Shown in pieces: positions 1 to 11,474 of a stretch of DNA of 64,000 bases. The stretch is from Auanema rhodensis. Its lineage: Eukaryota; Nematoda; Chromadorea; Rhabditida; Rhabditidae. The notes beneath the pieces were generated by a model. It was not told where the DNA came from, did not search any database, and worked only from the letters and a program-made list of their open reading frames with translations. The number at the start of each line of letters is the position of its first letter. Positions within the stretch are counted from its first letter, which is position 1. The stretch lies in NCBI GenBank assembly GCA_964057225.1, contig OZ059896.1, positions 18,286,501 through 18,350,500 of the forward strand, in the 5' to 3' direction. The position numbers and the translations under genes were made by a program.

Positions 1-944
1 GATAGATAAAGGTCAAATCGTTAATAATGATCATACATTGAGATGTTTCATTGTTAAAGAAGACACATTTCATTTTTATTTATGAATGTTTCACTGTTTG
101 ACACATTTGCACTTATTCATAACTGTTCTTTGCGTTCATTTTCAATAACTAGATGATACACTCATGCTTATTCAACTTTACTCATCATTTTTCGTTTTTC
201 TTCTTTGACGTTTCTTCACAAAAATAAGAGTTTGAATAGAAAAAACAATGTTTTAACAGCTTTTGAAGAAGCCAATGAATTTGAAATACGAATGAATGGT
301 GTAATATGCAGATCTCTTCCGTTAAATAACGATGGCAGAAGATCATTTGATTGTAATTATGTACGAAATGGATAAGGAGTGAAGAAATGCCGAAAGATAG
401 AGAAATCGCGAAGGAAGAGGGGGTGGAAGAAGACGTTTGAGAGAAAAGAACTGAACAACCGATCACACGAATTCATTGAAAATATCCAACCTGCAATTGC
501 AAGAAGTACACGTAAGATGACGTCATATACTAAAGATGTATGGATACGACTTTTACGATATTCAATTTTCAAATTGTCTGATTGCTAATCACTGAAATCA
601 ATCACATTTGTATTTTGAATCCAGGGACACACGTGGCGAGAAAGATGAAAGTAGGCTGAAAATGAGCAGCAGCAATTCATAATGCTGTAATCATCCATTA
701 TCAATATATCAGCAATTGGATAAACGATAAAAGCTTACACATCATAGACACCAATAATGAGATAAAAGATATATTGAAGCAATTATGCTTTTCTGGCAAG
801 TGGACATACATTTGGAATATGTATTATACGTATCCCTTTACTTCAATTTCGTTTCTTCTGTAAAACTTTTCAAGAATATCGATTGTGCATAAAATGAACT
901 GAAGGGAAAATAAAAGAAACATTGAGTAATAATGATATTTTCAG
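1..944. other. Non-coding sequence upstream of first visible innexin exon
   Basis: No coding segment is convincing here. The innexin exon at 945 starts after an acceptor with a split codon, so this stretch is probably intron, and the exon for the innexin N-terminus and first membrane helix lies to the left of the window. A perfect TGACGTCA palindrome (CRE-like) lies at 518-525. The short open frames at 379-588 have no protein-like features. Confidence 0.5.
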
Positions 945-3900
945 TTGGCCATCCAATAGAATGTTTCGTGCCGGCCCAATTTACACGTGCTATGGAGCAA
1001 TATACAGAGAATTATTGTTGGGTTCAGAATACGTATTGGGTTCCATTTCAGGTTTGTTTTTTTTATTCTGCAAGTTTACTTAATTGTACGTTTGATTTTG
1101 CAACTGGGTGGTAATAAGGTTCCCAAAAGGAAAGAAGTACCGTTTTTTGAGGAACATAGAAGAAAAAGGAAATATTAATTGTCGAGAAAGACATTTCTTT
1201 CAAAATGAGAAATTGAAATCTTTTTCATGTTACCCGTTTTTTTCTATTTTTCTTCCTATAATCATTCTTTTATCTCTCTTTCTCTCTATCATTTCATGAA
1301 CACTGAACAAGAGCATAGGGAAGCTATGACAGACACGAGCTGCTTCCTTCGTCATGTTGCGAAAATGCTTTCTTTTAAGTTTGAAAAATGGAAAGAATGT
1401 TGGAGGTCTACTGAGAGCAAGGAAATGAGTATGAGAGTGAGTAAGCACAGAAATGTACTGCGGTTTATGAGATAGATGACTCAGGTATATGACAGGTAGC
1501 AGCTCGACTTTCCTTTAGAACAGAGAGACATTGTGGCAAAACTTGTAGCTGTCACTCATCTTTCCATCAAGTTTTACGCTTCTTTTGCATACGACCTATC
1601 TTGTTGCTAAGAATTGCCAGATTAAATATACGACTTCTTAAAGCATTTAATAACTAAATTTGTTACTATACTAACAAATATGTATATTTATGAAGTTGTG
1701 GCTGTTGAGATCATTAAATATATGCTAAGATACTAGTATATATATATAAATATATAATTCATATTGAAAACATATTGTTAATTGCAACTTGTCACAACAC
1801 TTCTGATGTTTCCTAGACGCTTTAAGCTTCTATTCCCGATTTTTATCAGAAACCAACAAATAATTTCCAAATCACGGTGTGTTTTTTCAGGATTTAATTC
1901 CTCATCGCTTGGATGACCGAGAACGAAGACAAATTGGCTACTATCAATGGGTACCTTTCGTTTTAGCTATTGCAGCTTTGATGTTTCATATACCATCATC
2001 AGTTTGGAGAATGCTTGCAAGTCAATCGGGTTAGTGTAATTTCATTCTTCTTATATACTTTCTTCAGAACTTTTTTTGAATACAAAAAAGCTTTGTTCCA
2101 TCTTGAAAGTTTTCATTAGAAACCACATAAATATAACGTAAATATTGATGAAGATAGATAATTGAGAGAATTTCTGAAAAGCCGAAGTTTGAGCTATTTT
2201 CTCTTAAACAGCTGACTGAAATGCTGGCCGGTTACATGAACTGGACGGCTGTGTGGTTCGCTAGCTATGCTGTATGTATAGCTTGTCTGCTCGGACAAAC
2301 GATAGTCGGAAGTTGTTATTTCACCAACATTCTCACATTTTCTTATCTTCTTCTTCTTTGGTTCAATATGATGACTAGAAAGAAGAGGATAGATTATGAT
2401 CTGAATGAATGAATGAATGAGGGAACATAATCACTCAATGATTGGATAATAATTAGCATTTTCTAAAAGATATTATTTTGAAAAAGTGAAATATTACAAG
2501 AAAAAACTAAAAAATATATTGTTAACTATAGATATTTAGCTTTAGAATCTTATTTACATGCAAAAAAACACAAAAAAAACGTAAGGACGGAATAAATAAA
2601 AATAAATAATTAAGAAAATTGAGTATAAATGATCATATCATATCGTTTTTTATGCTTTTAGCTAAAATTAGAATAGTTAATATGTTTTCTTTTTCCTTAA
2701 AAATATCATAATTAGAAAGAAAAAATAACAAGTCTCCAATTATTTTTCTTTAGTTTCTTTTTTCAATGAAAAATAATAATAAAAAAGAGATTCAATAAAT
2801 CTGGTTTATAAGAAAAAAAAAAGAAAACAACTTTGAAATAAAATAAATTTGGTTTAATAGTATTTTGCTCCTATTTCTTAAAATCATCAAATATTTTGCT
2901 ATTGCTTCCAAACTTAATAAAAATTATTATTTTAGGCTTGAATGCGGGACTTGTATTGCAACTAGCGTGTCAAGAACAAAATGTTGATCCAATTGTTCGA
3001 GCAAAAACAGTAGATATTCTGGCTAGGTTGGTTAAGCATTTTGTAAAATTGAATTACTTTCACTTATTTAGACATATTGATGATGCTCTCATGTATCAAA
3101 GAGATCATGGAGCTAAACGTAAAAATGTGTATCTGTTTGCTTTTGTTCGTTTAGGTGATGATTGAAGTTCATACAAGACATAAACGTTAAATTATTCTTT
3201 TTAGGCAAATTTTATGGATCCTATGTTTCAACCGTATATGTCTTCATCAAAACTCTTCATCTTTGTAATGTTCTAATTCAATTCATGATGCTCAATGCAT
3301 TCTTAGAAACATCAGAATATCCTTTATTTGGAGCTCATGTACTATATGATCTTTTTATGGTATTTTGTCTCTATTTCTGATTCTTTATCTTATTTTCCAA
3401 CTCTTCAAGGGACGTGAATGGAGAGATTCTGGAAAATTTCCAAGAGTAACTCTGTGTGATTTTGAAATTCGAGTACTTGGTAACGTTCATCGACATACTG
3501 TTCAATGTGTCTTGGTTATTAACATGCTGACAGAAAAAATCTTCATATTCTTGTGGTTATGGCTTACAGTACAGTTTACTTTTTTGAATTTGTTTTAACT
3601 CAAGATTATGCAGGTTCTGGCTACAATTACTGCTCTGAATCTGCTGTTTTGGCTATGTGCTTTGGTATCTGGACAATGCCGTCAGAATTTCGTAGCCAAG
3701 CACTTAGATATGGAAACAGATCAGATTGAACGATTTACTGATAGGTAATCCTCGCAACATTTTAAAATATTTTGATGTGCTAGGGCAAATATTTGAATTT
3801 TTTGTAAGACATATAACTATTGGTGTCATTTCTATTAAATTAGTGTTATGTATTCCATATAAAGATTTTATCTCCAGGTTTTTACGTCCGGACGGTGTAT

Positions 3901-4358
3901 TCCTACTACAAATGATCGCTGCTCATGCCGGAAACCTTACATGCGCTCGGGTAAGCTAACTCTCTTAAAAGTATTTTCTCAGGAAAACAATTAAATTAGA
4001 GAATATCTTTAACTTGTTGAACTTAATTGAGCCTTTTGATAACCTAATTATTATAATTATTCAACTGTTTTTTACACATAGTGTAAGTAAAGTCCTAATT
4101 TTCAGGTAACAGAAGCTTTGTGGCTTATATTCCTGCGTCGAAGTGGTAAGCCAGTAGCGGATGACAAAGTAATTGAAGGATCTGAACGTGAATGGGAAAG
4201 TGTAAGTGCATTTCCTAAATAACTTTGCTAGTCTTGTTTTTCAGAATGAAGATTATCTGATGGGTTCAATAAAGGAGTCAGATCGGCGGGATTCATGGCA
4301 TGAAACATCAATGCCTCCACCTATGCCACCACTTCCAAATCGAACACACTATGTGTGA
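945..4358 (+). CDS. Innexin gap-junction channel protein, 5' partial
   Basis: Innexins form invertebrate gap junctions and hemichannels in the plasma membrane. Exons: 945-1051, 1891-2029, 2936-3154, 3205-3359, 3410-3568, 3614-3744, 3878-3950, 4106-4201, 4245-4358. About 397 codons are visible and all phases fit. The first exon carries extracellular loop 1 with its two cysteines (ECFVP and NYCWVQNTY). The next has the innexin signature YYQWVPF followed by membrane segment 2. Later exons give segment 3 (around [14 protein letters not shown]), loop 2 with LCDFEIR and the second cysteine in TVQCVL, and segment 4 (IFIFLWLWL). The tail is proline-rich and ends HYV. About 45 N-terminal residues, including segment 1, lie outside the window. 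The intron at 2030-2935 is unusually long for this window and contains only AT-rich sequence and a short GAAT repeat near 2403-2420. Which of the many nematode innexins this is cannot be told. Confidence 0.93.
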
Positions 4359-5049
4359 AATTAATTTCTTGTTATAAGATTAATACAAGAAGAAGTATTA
4401 TACCAAGAACTTCTAAAATCAAGTTTATATTTTATGATTTTTTCATCACTTATTTTATAGTTTATTCTTATTAACAATCAAATTTATATGTTTCTTGCCG
4501 ATTTTATCGTATTATTCTTTTAATTTCTTCAAACGTTTCTATAGACAGTTTAGTTATTTTAATCCGTGTTTTGCCTAATTTTCAAAATTCAAACTATAGC
4601 TGAGTACCGACTACAGTCACGCTCAATCAAACATTCGTTACGTGTATGTGATCTCATGCTTCCAGTGTTAATGTTTCTTTCCATCCTAACTGAAATATGA
4701 CAGCCATACCAGATTCTCTAACATGTTGAATATGATTATTTCTAAAGCATGTCGTTCTAGTTCAGTTTTAAATATATTCATCGAAATAAATTGTTTATTC
4801 TTAACTAATTTCAGTTGCGATTTCAAATAAACGTTGAAGATATTGTCATATCCCGTAGAGTTTTAGGAATTATATAGTATTCTCAATAATATTCAATTCG
4901 ATTGATAAATAAATTAAATTAAATCATTATTATTGATTTATTTCTTAAGATTTTAAGCATAAACATGTTATTCAATTATCTACAGAATAATTTAGAGATC
5001 TAGTATTATATACAAACGGCGAATATCGGCTATTTTCTATTGCATTCCA
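4359..5049. other. Convergent 3' region, innexin and micu-1
   Basis: AT-rich sequence between two converging genes, presumably their 3' UTRs. No coding exon or RNA gene was seen. Confidence 0.5.
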
Positions 5050-7372
5050 TCAATTAAAAGGTAAAGGACTGGCTTGCAGAGCACGTTTGCTACAGATTTG
5101 TAAAGCTTCAAAAAGTCGGAACAGACCTGTGTCTTTTGGTCTTTCCAAGCCTCTTCTTAATCGACGTCGCATCACAGCAATCATTTCATCATTTGAAAGT
5201 TTTCCATCCTAGAAGAAAAAAGGAAAATTCTAAGATTTAATGAAAATGATCTCACCTGATTATCATCAAAGAGTGTAATCACAATATCAATCATATGATC
5301 GCTAAGATCAACTTGTGCAACTTTTGTTGCAACTCTATATAACAAAATAAAAGATTTTAACAATAACATTAGAGTAAAAACCTTTTTAATAGAGGGCCTT
5401 CTACTGGTAATCCAGCCATTCGATGAAAATGAAGAGCCATATCAACATCATCTATATGGTATAAAAATTGAAAAAAATCAGAAACCTGTAAAACGAATAA
5501 TATATCTGTTAAATTTCAAATAATGTACCTCTTTATAGCAAACACCTGGACCATCTTTGAACTTTTTTCGAACACGCTTTAGCATATTCTTTTGCCTTTT
5601 TTCCGGAATCTAGAAAATAAACATCAACAGGTAAGCAGCAAATAGGAAAATTTACCTGAGCATGAAGTAGAAGATGCTGAGCGAAACTGACTTCTGTAAT
5701 AAGTCCATTTGAGCCATCTAACTGATCTCGTCTAGCAAATTCCATTTTCAAAATATCTTCATGCAAAGCTTTCTTAAATGATTTAAAATCAAATTAACAC
5801 AATTAAATAGAATAGAAAAACCTGAAATTCTAGAAACTTATCAGAAGATAATTTATTTGTCCCATCTTTTCCAAAAAAGTAAGTTTCTAATCCAGAATTA
5901 TTATCAGCTCTACATGTAAAATTAGGTGTTGTGTGATCTCGATGACGTTGCCCAACAGTAGTTTGAGACATGATCAAAGCCCAAAATATATCAATTAAAA
6001 TTAATAAACGAGTATATAAAAAACCTTTACACGTTCAAACTCAGCTTTGTCTAGTTCTCCATCCCCATTTACATCAAAAATTTTAAAAGCTAATGCAAAA
6101 TCGTTTGGAGATGCTGAAAAAACGGTGATATGCAATAACTATTAATAAACTAACTTGAAAGTAGAGTCATTAAAAATAAGTAATCACTAAAACTAATCAA
6201 TCCGTTTTCTCCCAATTTATAGAAAATACTAGACGGATCCATGAATTTTTGATGAAATCTCTGTAATATACGAAGTAAAAAATCGCAAGCAGAAAATGCT
6301 CACATCAGGATCATATACTTTGTAACTGTCAAGACCAAGTCGTCTGGGTTGCATAACTCCAGGAGTTAAAGATCTTAAAAAATCCTGAGGCATCATAAAA
6401 GGCTCATATGTTCTTCCACTGTCATCATTCTTATCAACTACCTAGAAAAGAGTAACCAATAAAAAAATACAAATTCTGATGTGAATATAGAAGGTGACAT
6501 GGCATAAGGTTGTTATCTTTCTATTATTAATATTATACAAATTCTATTTGTTCTATATATGTTATGTACTGCTAACATTAATAAAGGTGTTACCTTTAAT
6601 GTTGCAAAATAGCGAAATATTTTATCAGGTGTTGAATACATACGTAAGCGATCTTCATATTCGATTATGCGCCGTTCTCGAAAACCAAGCTTTTTACTCT
6701 TAAGTCTTCCAGTAGATTCCTCCTACAAAATCATTTATTGGCCTAATATATAGATTTATAAATCAAAATTTAGAAGTCTACTTCATTCTCGTGGTTATCT
6801 TCTGCATTTTCTTCCTTTTCCTCTTTCAGTTGGGACGCTGCAGGCTTGAAAGAACTACTTGCTTTTTCAAGCTGCTTTCCTAACCTGAACAAAAAAAAAG
6901 AATTCCAACTTCAAAGTATCGAAAATTCACCATTCATAATCCCAACACAAGATAAAGAAAATCGCTCCTACCAAGTAATAATTGAACTTGTATAGTTTTC
7001 TTAAAGGAGGCCAAATATACGGTCGATGCTGATAAATATTAGAGGAATAGTTTGAATAACCCGGAGCGACTTTTCTGTAATTCAGGAAAGTTGCATAAGA
7101 AATTTATATAAAAATGTATACCTATCAGTATAATGCCATACATCAGTTTTCTTTTTTATTCCACCAAACGGTGTGTACTCCTTCAAAGGGTCTATTTCCT
7201 ATGAATCATAAAATATATAATTATATTACGAAATTTAATATACTTGTACTCTATTCTCTTCATTTACAGATTCAGTAGGTTTTGTTCGATTTAAAGAAGA
7301 TAAAAATCTAGTATTATAATTTTGGTATATCCTATTACATATGATTCTTGAATGATAAGGTATAATTCTCAT
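5050..7372 (-). CDS. micu-1: MICU1, mitochondrial calcium uniporter regulator
   Basis: MICU1 is the EF-hand gatekeeper of the mitochondrial calcium uniporter, in the intermembrane space. Exons in gene order: 7372-7244, 7198-7122, 7074-6931, 6884-6782, 6722-6594, 6441-6304, 6260-6155, 6113-6025, 5980-5822, 5772-5656, 5609-5529, 5485-5382, 5334-5256, 5208-5050; 537 residues. The start, just after a TTTTAG acceptor, opens an Arg/Ser-rich leader typical of mitochondrial import. A hydrophobic segment ([13 protein letters not shown], about residue 100) follows. Family landmarks are [17 protein letters not shown]-hand 1 ([12 protein letters not shown], about residue 285), the GQRHRDH region, EFARRD, and EF-hand 2 ([12 protein letters not shown], about residue 482). 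The end, [10 protein letters not shown], matches the vertebrate C-terminal helix. Both EF loops keep the calcium ligands. The intron at 5981-6024 ends GG instead of AG (see findings). Confidence 0.96.
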
Positions 7373-8237
7373 ACCTAAAACAAAATTATTTTTCTCTCTT
7401 GATCATTATTAATAATTCGTAAAATTAATAATAAGAAATAATGTTATTAAAATGAATAATATAATCCAGATAAAAATTTGATTAAATTGCTGAAGACTTT
7501 ACTTTCGAACATTAGTCGATTCCGACATTTGGTGAAGTATATTTTCAAACTAGTTTCTATTGATTAAAAACATCTTCAAGAAAGAAAATTGTGTAACTTG
7601 TACGAGAATTCCGACTATATGCGAGAATTAGAAAGCAAGAAGATTAACGAAATTCAAAGCGCATAGAGAAAGCTATAAGTAATTATGGAATGCTATTTGA
7701 TTATCACTGGAATAGTAGCCGTACAAATATTAATTTTGATTTCCTATTAATAATATTTATATTTCTTCCATCCATTTCTTACTTAAGAGAAACCTTAAAA
7801 ATTGTATTCTGATTTAAAATAGGAGCACCTTAGATATTTATTATGGTATAACATAATTTTATACATCAGCTGCAACAAAATTTATATCTCTAGCTTTTTT
7901 TAAAAGTAAACCTATTATTCAAACTAAAAAGTGAGCCCATTAATTATCTTCACAATTATTATTTTAAATATATTAAGAATTTAAAAAAAAGTCTATAAAT
8001 TTGATCAAACGGCAAAGCTGCGTCCAAACGAAAATATGAGTTGTATACAGGAACTTTTATACTTTGAAGTTTTCACCATAGTGTGAATTAAGTCAACAAC
8101 AATGTAATTATGTTATTCAAAGTATCTGTTCTCGATAGAAGACAAATTCCGGCACATTTTTTTTTGTATTTTATATTTATCTGACCTTGTTTTCTGTATT
8201 TCTTATATTGGTATATATCTCTTACAGGAAAGCAGGG
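7373..8237. other. Divergent intergenic region
   Basis: AT-rich region between the divergent micu-1 (-) and the gene starting at 8238 (+), probably holding both promoters. The CTTACAG at 8221-8227 lies 10 bases before the next start and could be a trans-splice acceptor. No TATA box stands out. Confidence 0.4.
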
Positions 8238-9536
8238 ATGGAGTCCGAAAAAATGAATGCTAAGGGAAGAATTAGTAGAGTAACTACCAAGTACGCTTTC
8301 GTGAATACTGATAAAGGAACAGTTTTTTGTCCATTAGCAGCTTCAATTCCTACCACAGAACATGTTCCGGATATGACTGAACGTTATAAAGCTGGAGATT
8401 CAGTTCATCTAACAGCAGTATCTCAGAATGACAAAAATGGCTGCAAATGGAGAGCAATTAAGGTATGTTAAACATCAATTCATAATATTAACTTCATTTT
8501 AAAGTTGTAGATGCGAATAATCTGCGAACAAAAATCTTCGAACGATATCAGATCAGATATATCAGTGATACAACCCACAGATACTTTGGTAATTTGTTTT
8601 TTGGTTTATTTAAATCAAAAATTTCATAATGTTTGGCGTTCAATATTTATGTTTTACTTATCAATTTTGAATTGTTTGACTTTGCATAGGAGAAAATTAC
8701 AGACAAATTGATTTCATTTCACCGTCGAATTTTGTTAAATCTTGTATTAAATTTCAGAAATGTATAGCTTCAATCACTCGGCTCACAGAAACTTATGCCT
8801 ATTGTATATATTTGGGAGAACAAGTATTTGTACCAGGAGCGGCATTCAGTTCCACAGAAGTTACACGATTAAATTCGTATTTGAAACAAGGTGATATTGG
8901 TCTTTTCACAGATTCTAATATCAAATTATACAGGAGATGAATTAGAATTAGAAGTTCGGCAACAGTTAAAACATAATGACTGTAAATGGATAGCTGTTAA
9001 AGCTACGAAGTATATTAGGCATTCAGAAACTGTTTTCAAAGGTTTATATTTACTTATATAATTAACCTAATTTTATCAGGCCATGGAAGAATTAACGAAG
9101 TGTCAGCACTTTCCGCACATATTACAACTGATACACATGGAATACTTCAGTTACTTTTAAATTACTCTTTTGAGAATAATTTTTTTATTTCATGTGCTCA
9201 ATACTCACTTGGTCCGGTGGTGATGGAGGCCTATCAGCAACATGGCTCGATGAACTTCTCGCAGAGGGTATTTTGGGGGAACTTCATATTTTAAGGCCTG
9301 AAATACTTTTAGGTGACCACGTATCGTACTATGTAGCTGTTAGAGAAAACGGGTTTGAAGTAATAGCATGGACAGCCAGAGGATTTCTCCCTTGTGAGAA
9401 AAAATCTAAATCCATCTCTGTTGAAACTCAAACTGTTTCTTCAACCAATGATATCGTTATTAGAGCTTTTAGTTCTGTTCTACCGCTGTTGCTGGAAGAT
9501 AAGCCAGCACTGCAAATGTTATATGACATGAATTGA
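8238..9536 (+). CDS. Uncharacterised protein with tandem OB-like repeats
   Basis: Not a family I recognise. Supported exons: 8238-8462, 8511-8588, 8758-8890, 8934-9041 and one from 9080; the last reading frame stops at 9536. The protein shows three copies of a module of roughly 70-100 residues. Each opens with a G/C-x-I-x-x-V/I-T-like strand (KGRISRVTTKYAF; KCIASITRLTETYAY; HGRINEVSALSAH). Each later has a G-D-x-V/L strand followed by a W-x-A strand (AGDSVHLTAV...CKWRAIK; QGDELELEV...CKWIAVK; LGDHVSYYVAV...VIAWTARG). This looks like a small beta-barrel such as a cold-shock or S1 fold, but that is inference. The third copy is split between two frames: the frame open from 9080 must change to the frame read from about 9192, and no GT-AG intron that keeps both halves was found. 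The start follows a possible trans-splice acceptor. Confidence 0.65.
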
Positions 9537-9888
9537 AAGGCATGAAAACAACTGTTTACCAGAAATACGTTTTATACGGGAGAAAAATACGCACATTTTT
9601 TGCTGTGAATTTCATATGGGTTGAAATGCAAACTCAAGCATGTTGTTTATGTGTATTATGATACATCCACTTCTTTCATAGTATTTAAGAGCTTTTTTTT
9701 AACTTTGATTTCATTTATTTGCTTTGTCAATAGATCCTTCATATCAATATAACTGACATTTTCTTATATTTACTCATTACAAAAATTACGATCAGTAAAA
9801 ATTTCAAGTTAATCAAAATAATCACAATAATCTTGTGTTGAGTGTTAATTTATTTCGTTTGTTCGTTAGACGAGCGGTGATACGTAAC

Positions 9889-10291
9889 ATGAAGTTTCAA
9901 AATTTTTCTTGGAACGAGGAAAGACAATTTTTCAAAGTTAATAGCACGGAGTTCATGCCTGGGGTTGCTCGTGATGATATTGCATCGCTTAAGCTTAGAG
10001 CAAGTGGAACAACAATTGTTTGTGCCGTTATAACGGCTGTTAACCCTCCAACGATTCGTGATAATTCGGGTATTCAAAATGTTTTAGATTTAAAAAATGT
10101 GTTATTATGCAGGAACTTATGAAATCGCCGGGTTTCCGGCAGGATATAGTCCCATAGAAGGAGATGTTGCTCTTTTTCTATTTAACTGTAATTCAGCATC
10201 AATAATATGTGAACGTGTCACAGCTATTCCTCCTGATATTGTTCCTGTTTACATTAATATACTTAAAAAATATAAAGAAGAGTTTTCTTAA
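9889..10291 (+). CDS. Uncharacterised 119-residue protein
   Basis: Exons 9889-10069 and 10113-10291; the 43-base intron joins a split glycine codon. The start lies 18 bases after a TTCGTTAG acceptor, which may be a trans-splice site. There is no signal peptide and no membrane segment. The second half has IEGDVALFLF...IICERVTA, which resembles the G-D-x-V ... x-x-A strands of the upstream repeat protein, so the two neighbours may be distant paralogues; this is only a visual comparison. Gaps of 352 bases upstream and 169 downstream make it a likely member of the plus-strand cluster that includes MED20. I recognise no named domain. Confidence 0.75.
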
Positions 10292-10460
10292 TACTTGGTT
10301 CAAATATCATGTGAAGAAATATCAAATATGTCATAATAGTCTTATATTTGTTTTTTCTTATTTTCTCTTCTTGATCTAGGGATCTTGGTTCCCTTTTTTT
10401 ATATTTGAAATATCATAACTTCTTCAAATTATTGTCTTTATTTTTGTCGATTGTACTGCT

Positions 10461-11294
10461 ATGGGAGTGGCTTGGGTATTCGAACATACCGGTTCAGCTC
10501 GAGAAATTGAACGATTATTGGAAGGAGGTGGTGCGGAACCGATTGGAACTTATTCCGTTGACTTTCTACCTTATTCTCCAACAGGAGCTGTAACTTTGCA
10601 TCTATCTATCTCTTAATTTCTCGAAATTTTTTTAGGTCGGGGTCGGCATTCAGACTAATTATGTGCTACATCATTCTAATTTTCCCCAAACTTCGTTTTC
10701 TATTGGTTAGTTAATTTTTTGTTTTTTGTTTGGTGCAAAATATATATGGTTTGTTTCAGCACCATCTGATACATTGAAGACTAGTCCTCGAGCCACATGC
10801 GACCGTGGTTTCGACCTTATCTTAACAAAAATGTCGGCTGGGCTACAACCTGATCATGCGGGTAAATTCACGGTTTGTATCTTATTTAGTGTATTCGCTC
10901 TCATCTTTCCGATTAGCTGACAGGTCATCAGTATAGATTGTGTGATTTTGTTGTTCGTGTCGGTACTGCTTCTCAAGTAACAGCTGTAAAAGGAGCTATA
11001 GTTGAAGTCTGTTAAACTTTTTGAAAATAATTTTGAATGATTTCTTACAGGTTGAATATGAACCTTCGCAAGTAGCTACTCAGGCCATAAACATGCTGTC
11101 AGAGTTTATGGCAAGCTATTTTCCAGCCTATGTATATTATCTTCGTTGTAGTATTTCTCATTTGATTTTTTCAGTCTGAAACTAGTAAAAGACCAGACGT
11201 GCTTAATCGTTCCGCGCCTGAGCCATATACAGCTTTAGACACAATGTGGCAATATCTGATTATTTTCCGACAAATGAGAAGTAGGAGCACATAA
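10461..11294 (+). CDS. mdt-20: Mediator complex subunit MED20
   Basis: MED20 is a head-module subunit of Mediator, the nuclear bridge between activators and RNA polymerase II. Exons: 10461-10589, 10636-10705, 10760-10861, 10924-11006, 11051-11131, 11175-11294; 194 residues, close to the usual 200-230. The start MGVAWVFEH lines up with the conserved MGVT start of vertebrate MED20. Other family blocks are [15 protein letters not shown] followed by KGAIVEVEYEP, and [16 protein letters not shown] near the end, equivalent to the vertebrate block reading D-T-M-V-Q-Y. The stop lies 180 bases upstream of the next gene on the same strand, compatible with an operon. Confidence 0.92.
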
Positions 11295-11474
11295 TCAGGT
11301 TCTTATCAAATCTCATTCCATTACATTATTCATATGGGTATTTATACGCTGTTTTATGCTCGTTATTTCTAATGAAGTTTCTTTTATCGGATTATTTGTA
11401 CTAAATTTCGGTAAATAGCCAAATCTTATCTTTTCGCCTGCATCTTTTTCTCAAGATTTAAACATTAAACTCAG

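Noticed and set aside
379-588. Lys/Arg-rich 69-codon frame near the left edge
   Set aside because: No domain, no splice support and no innexin-like content; consistent with AT-rich intron sequence.
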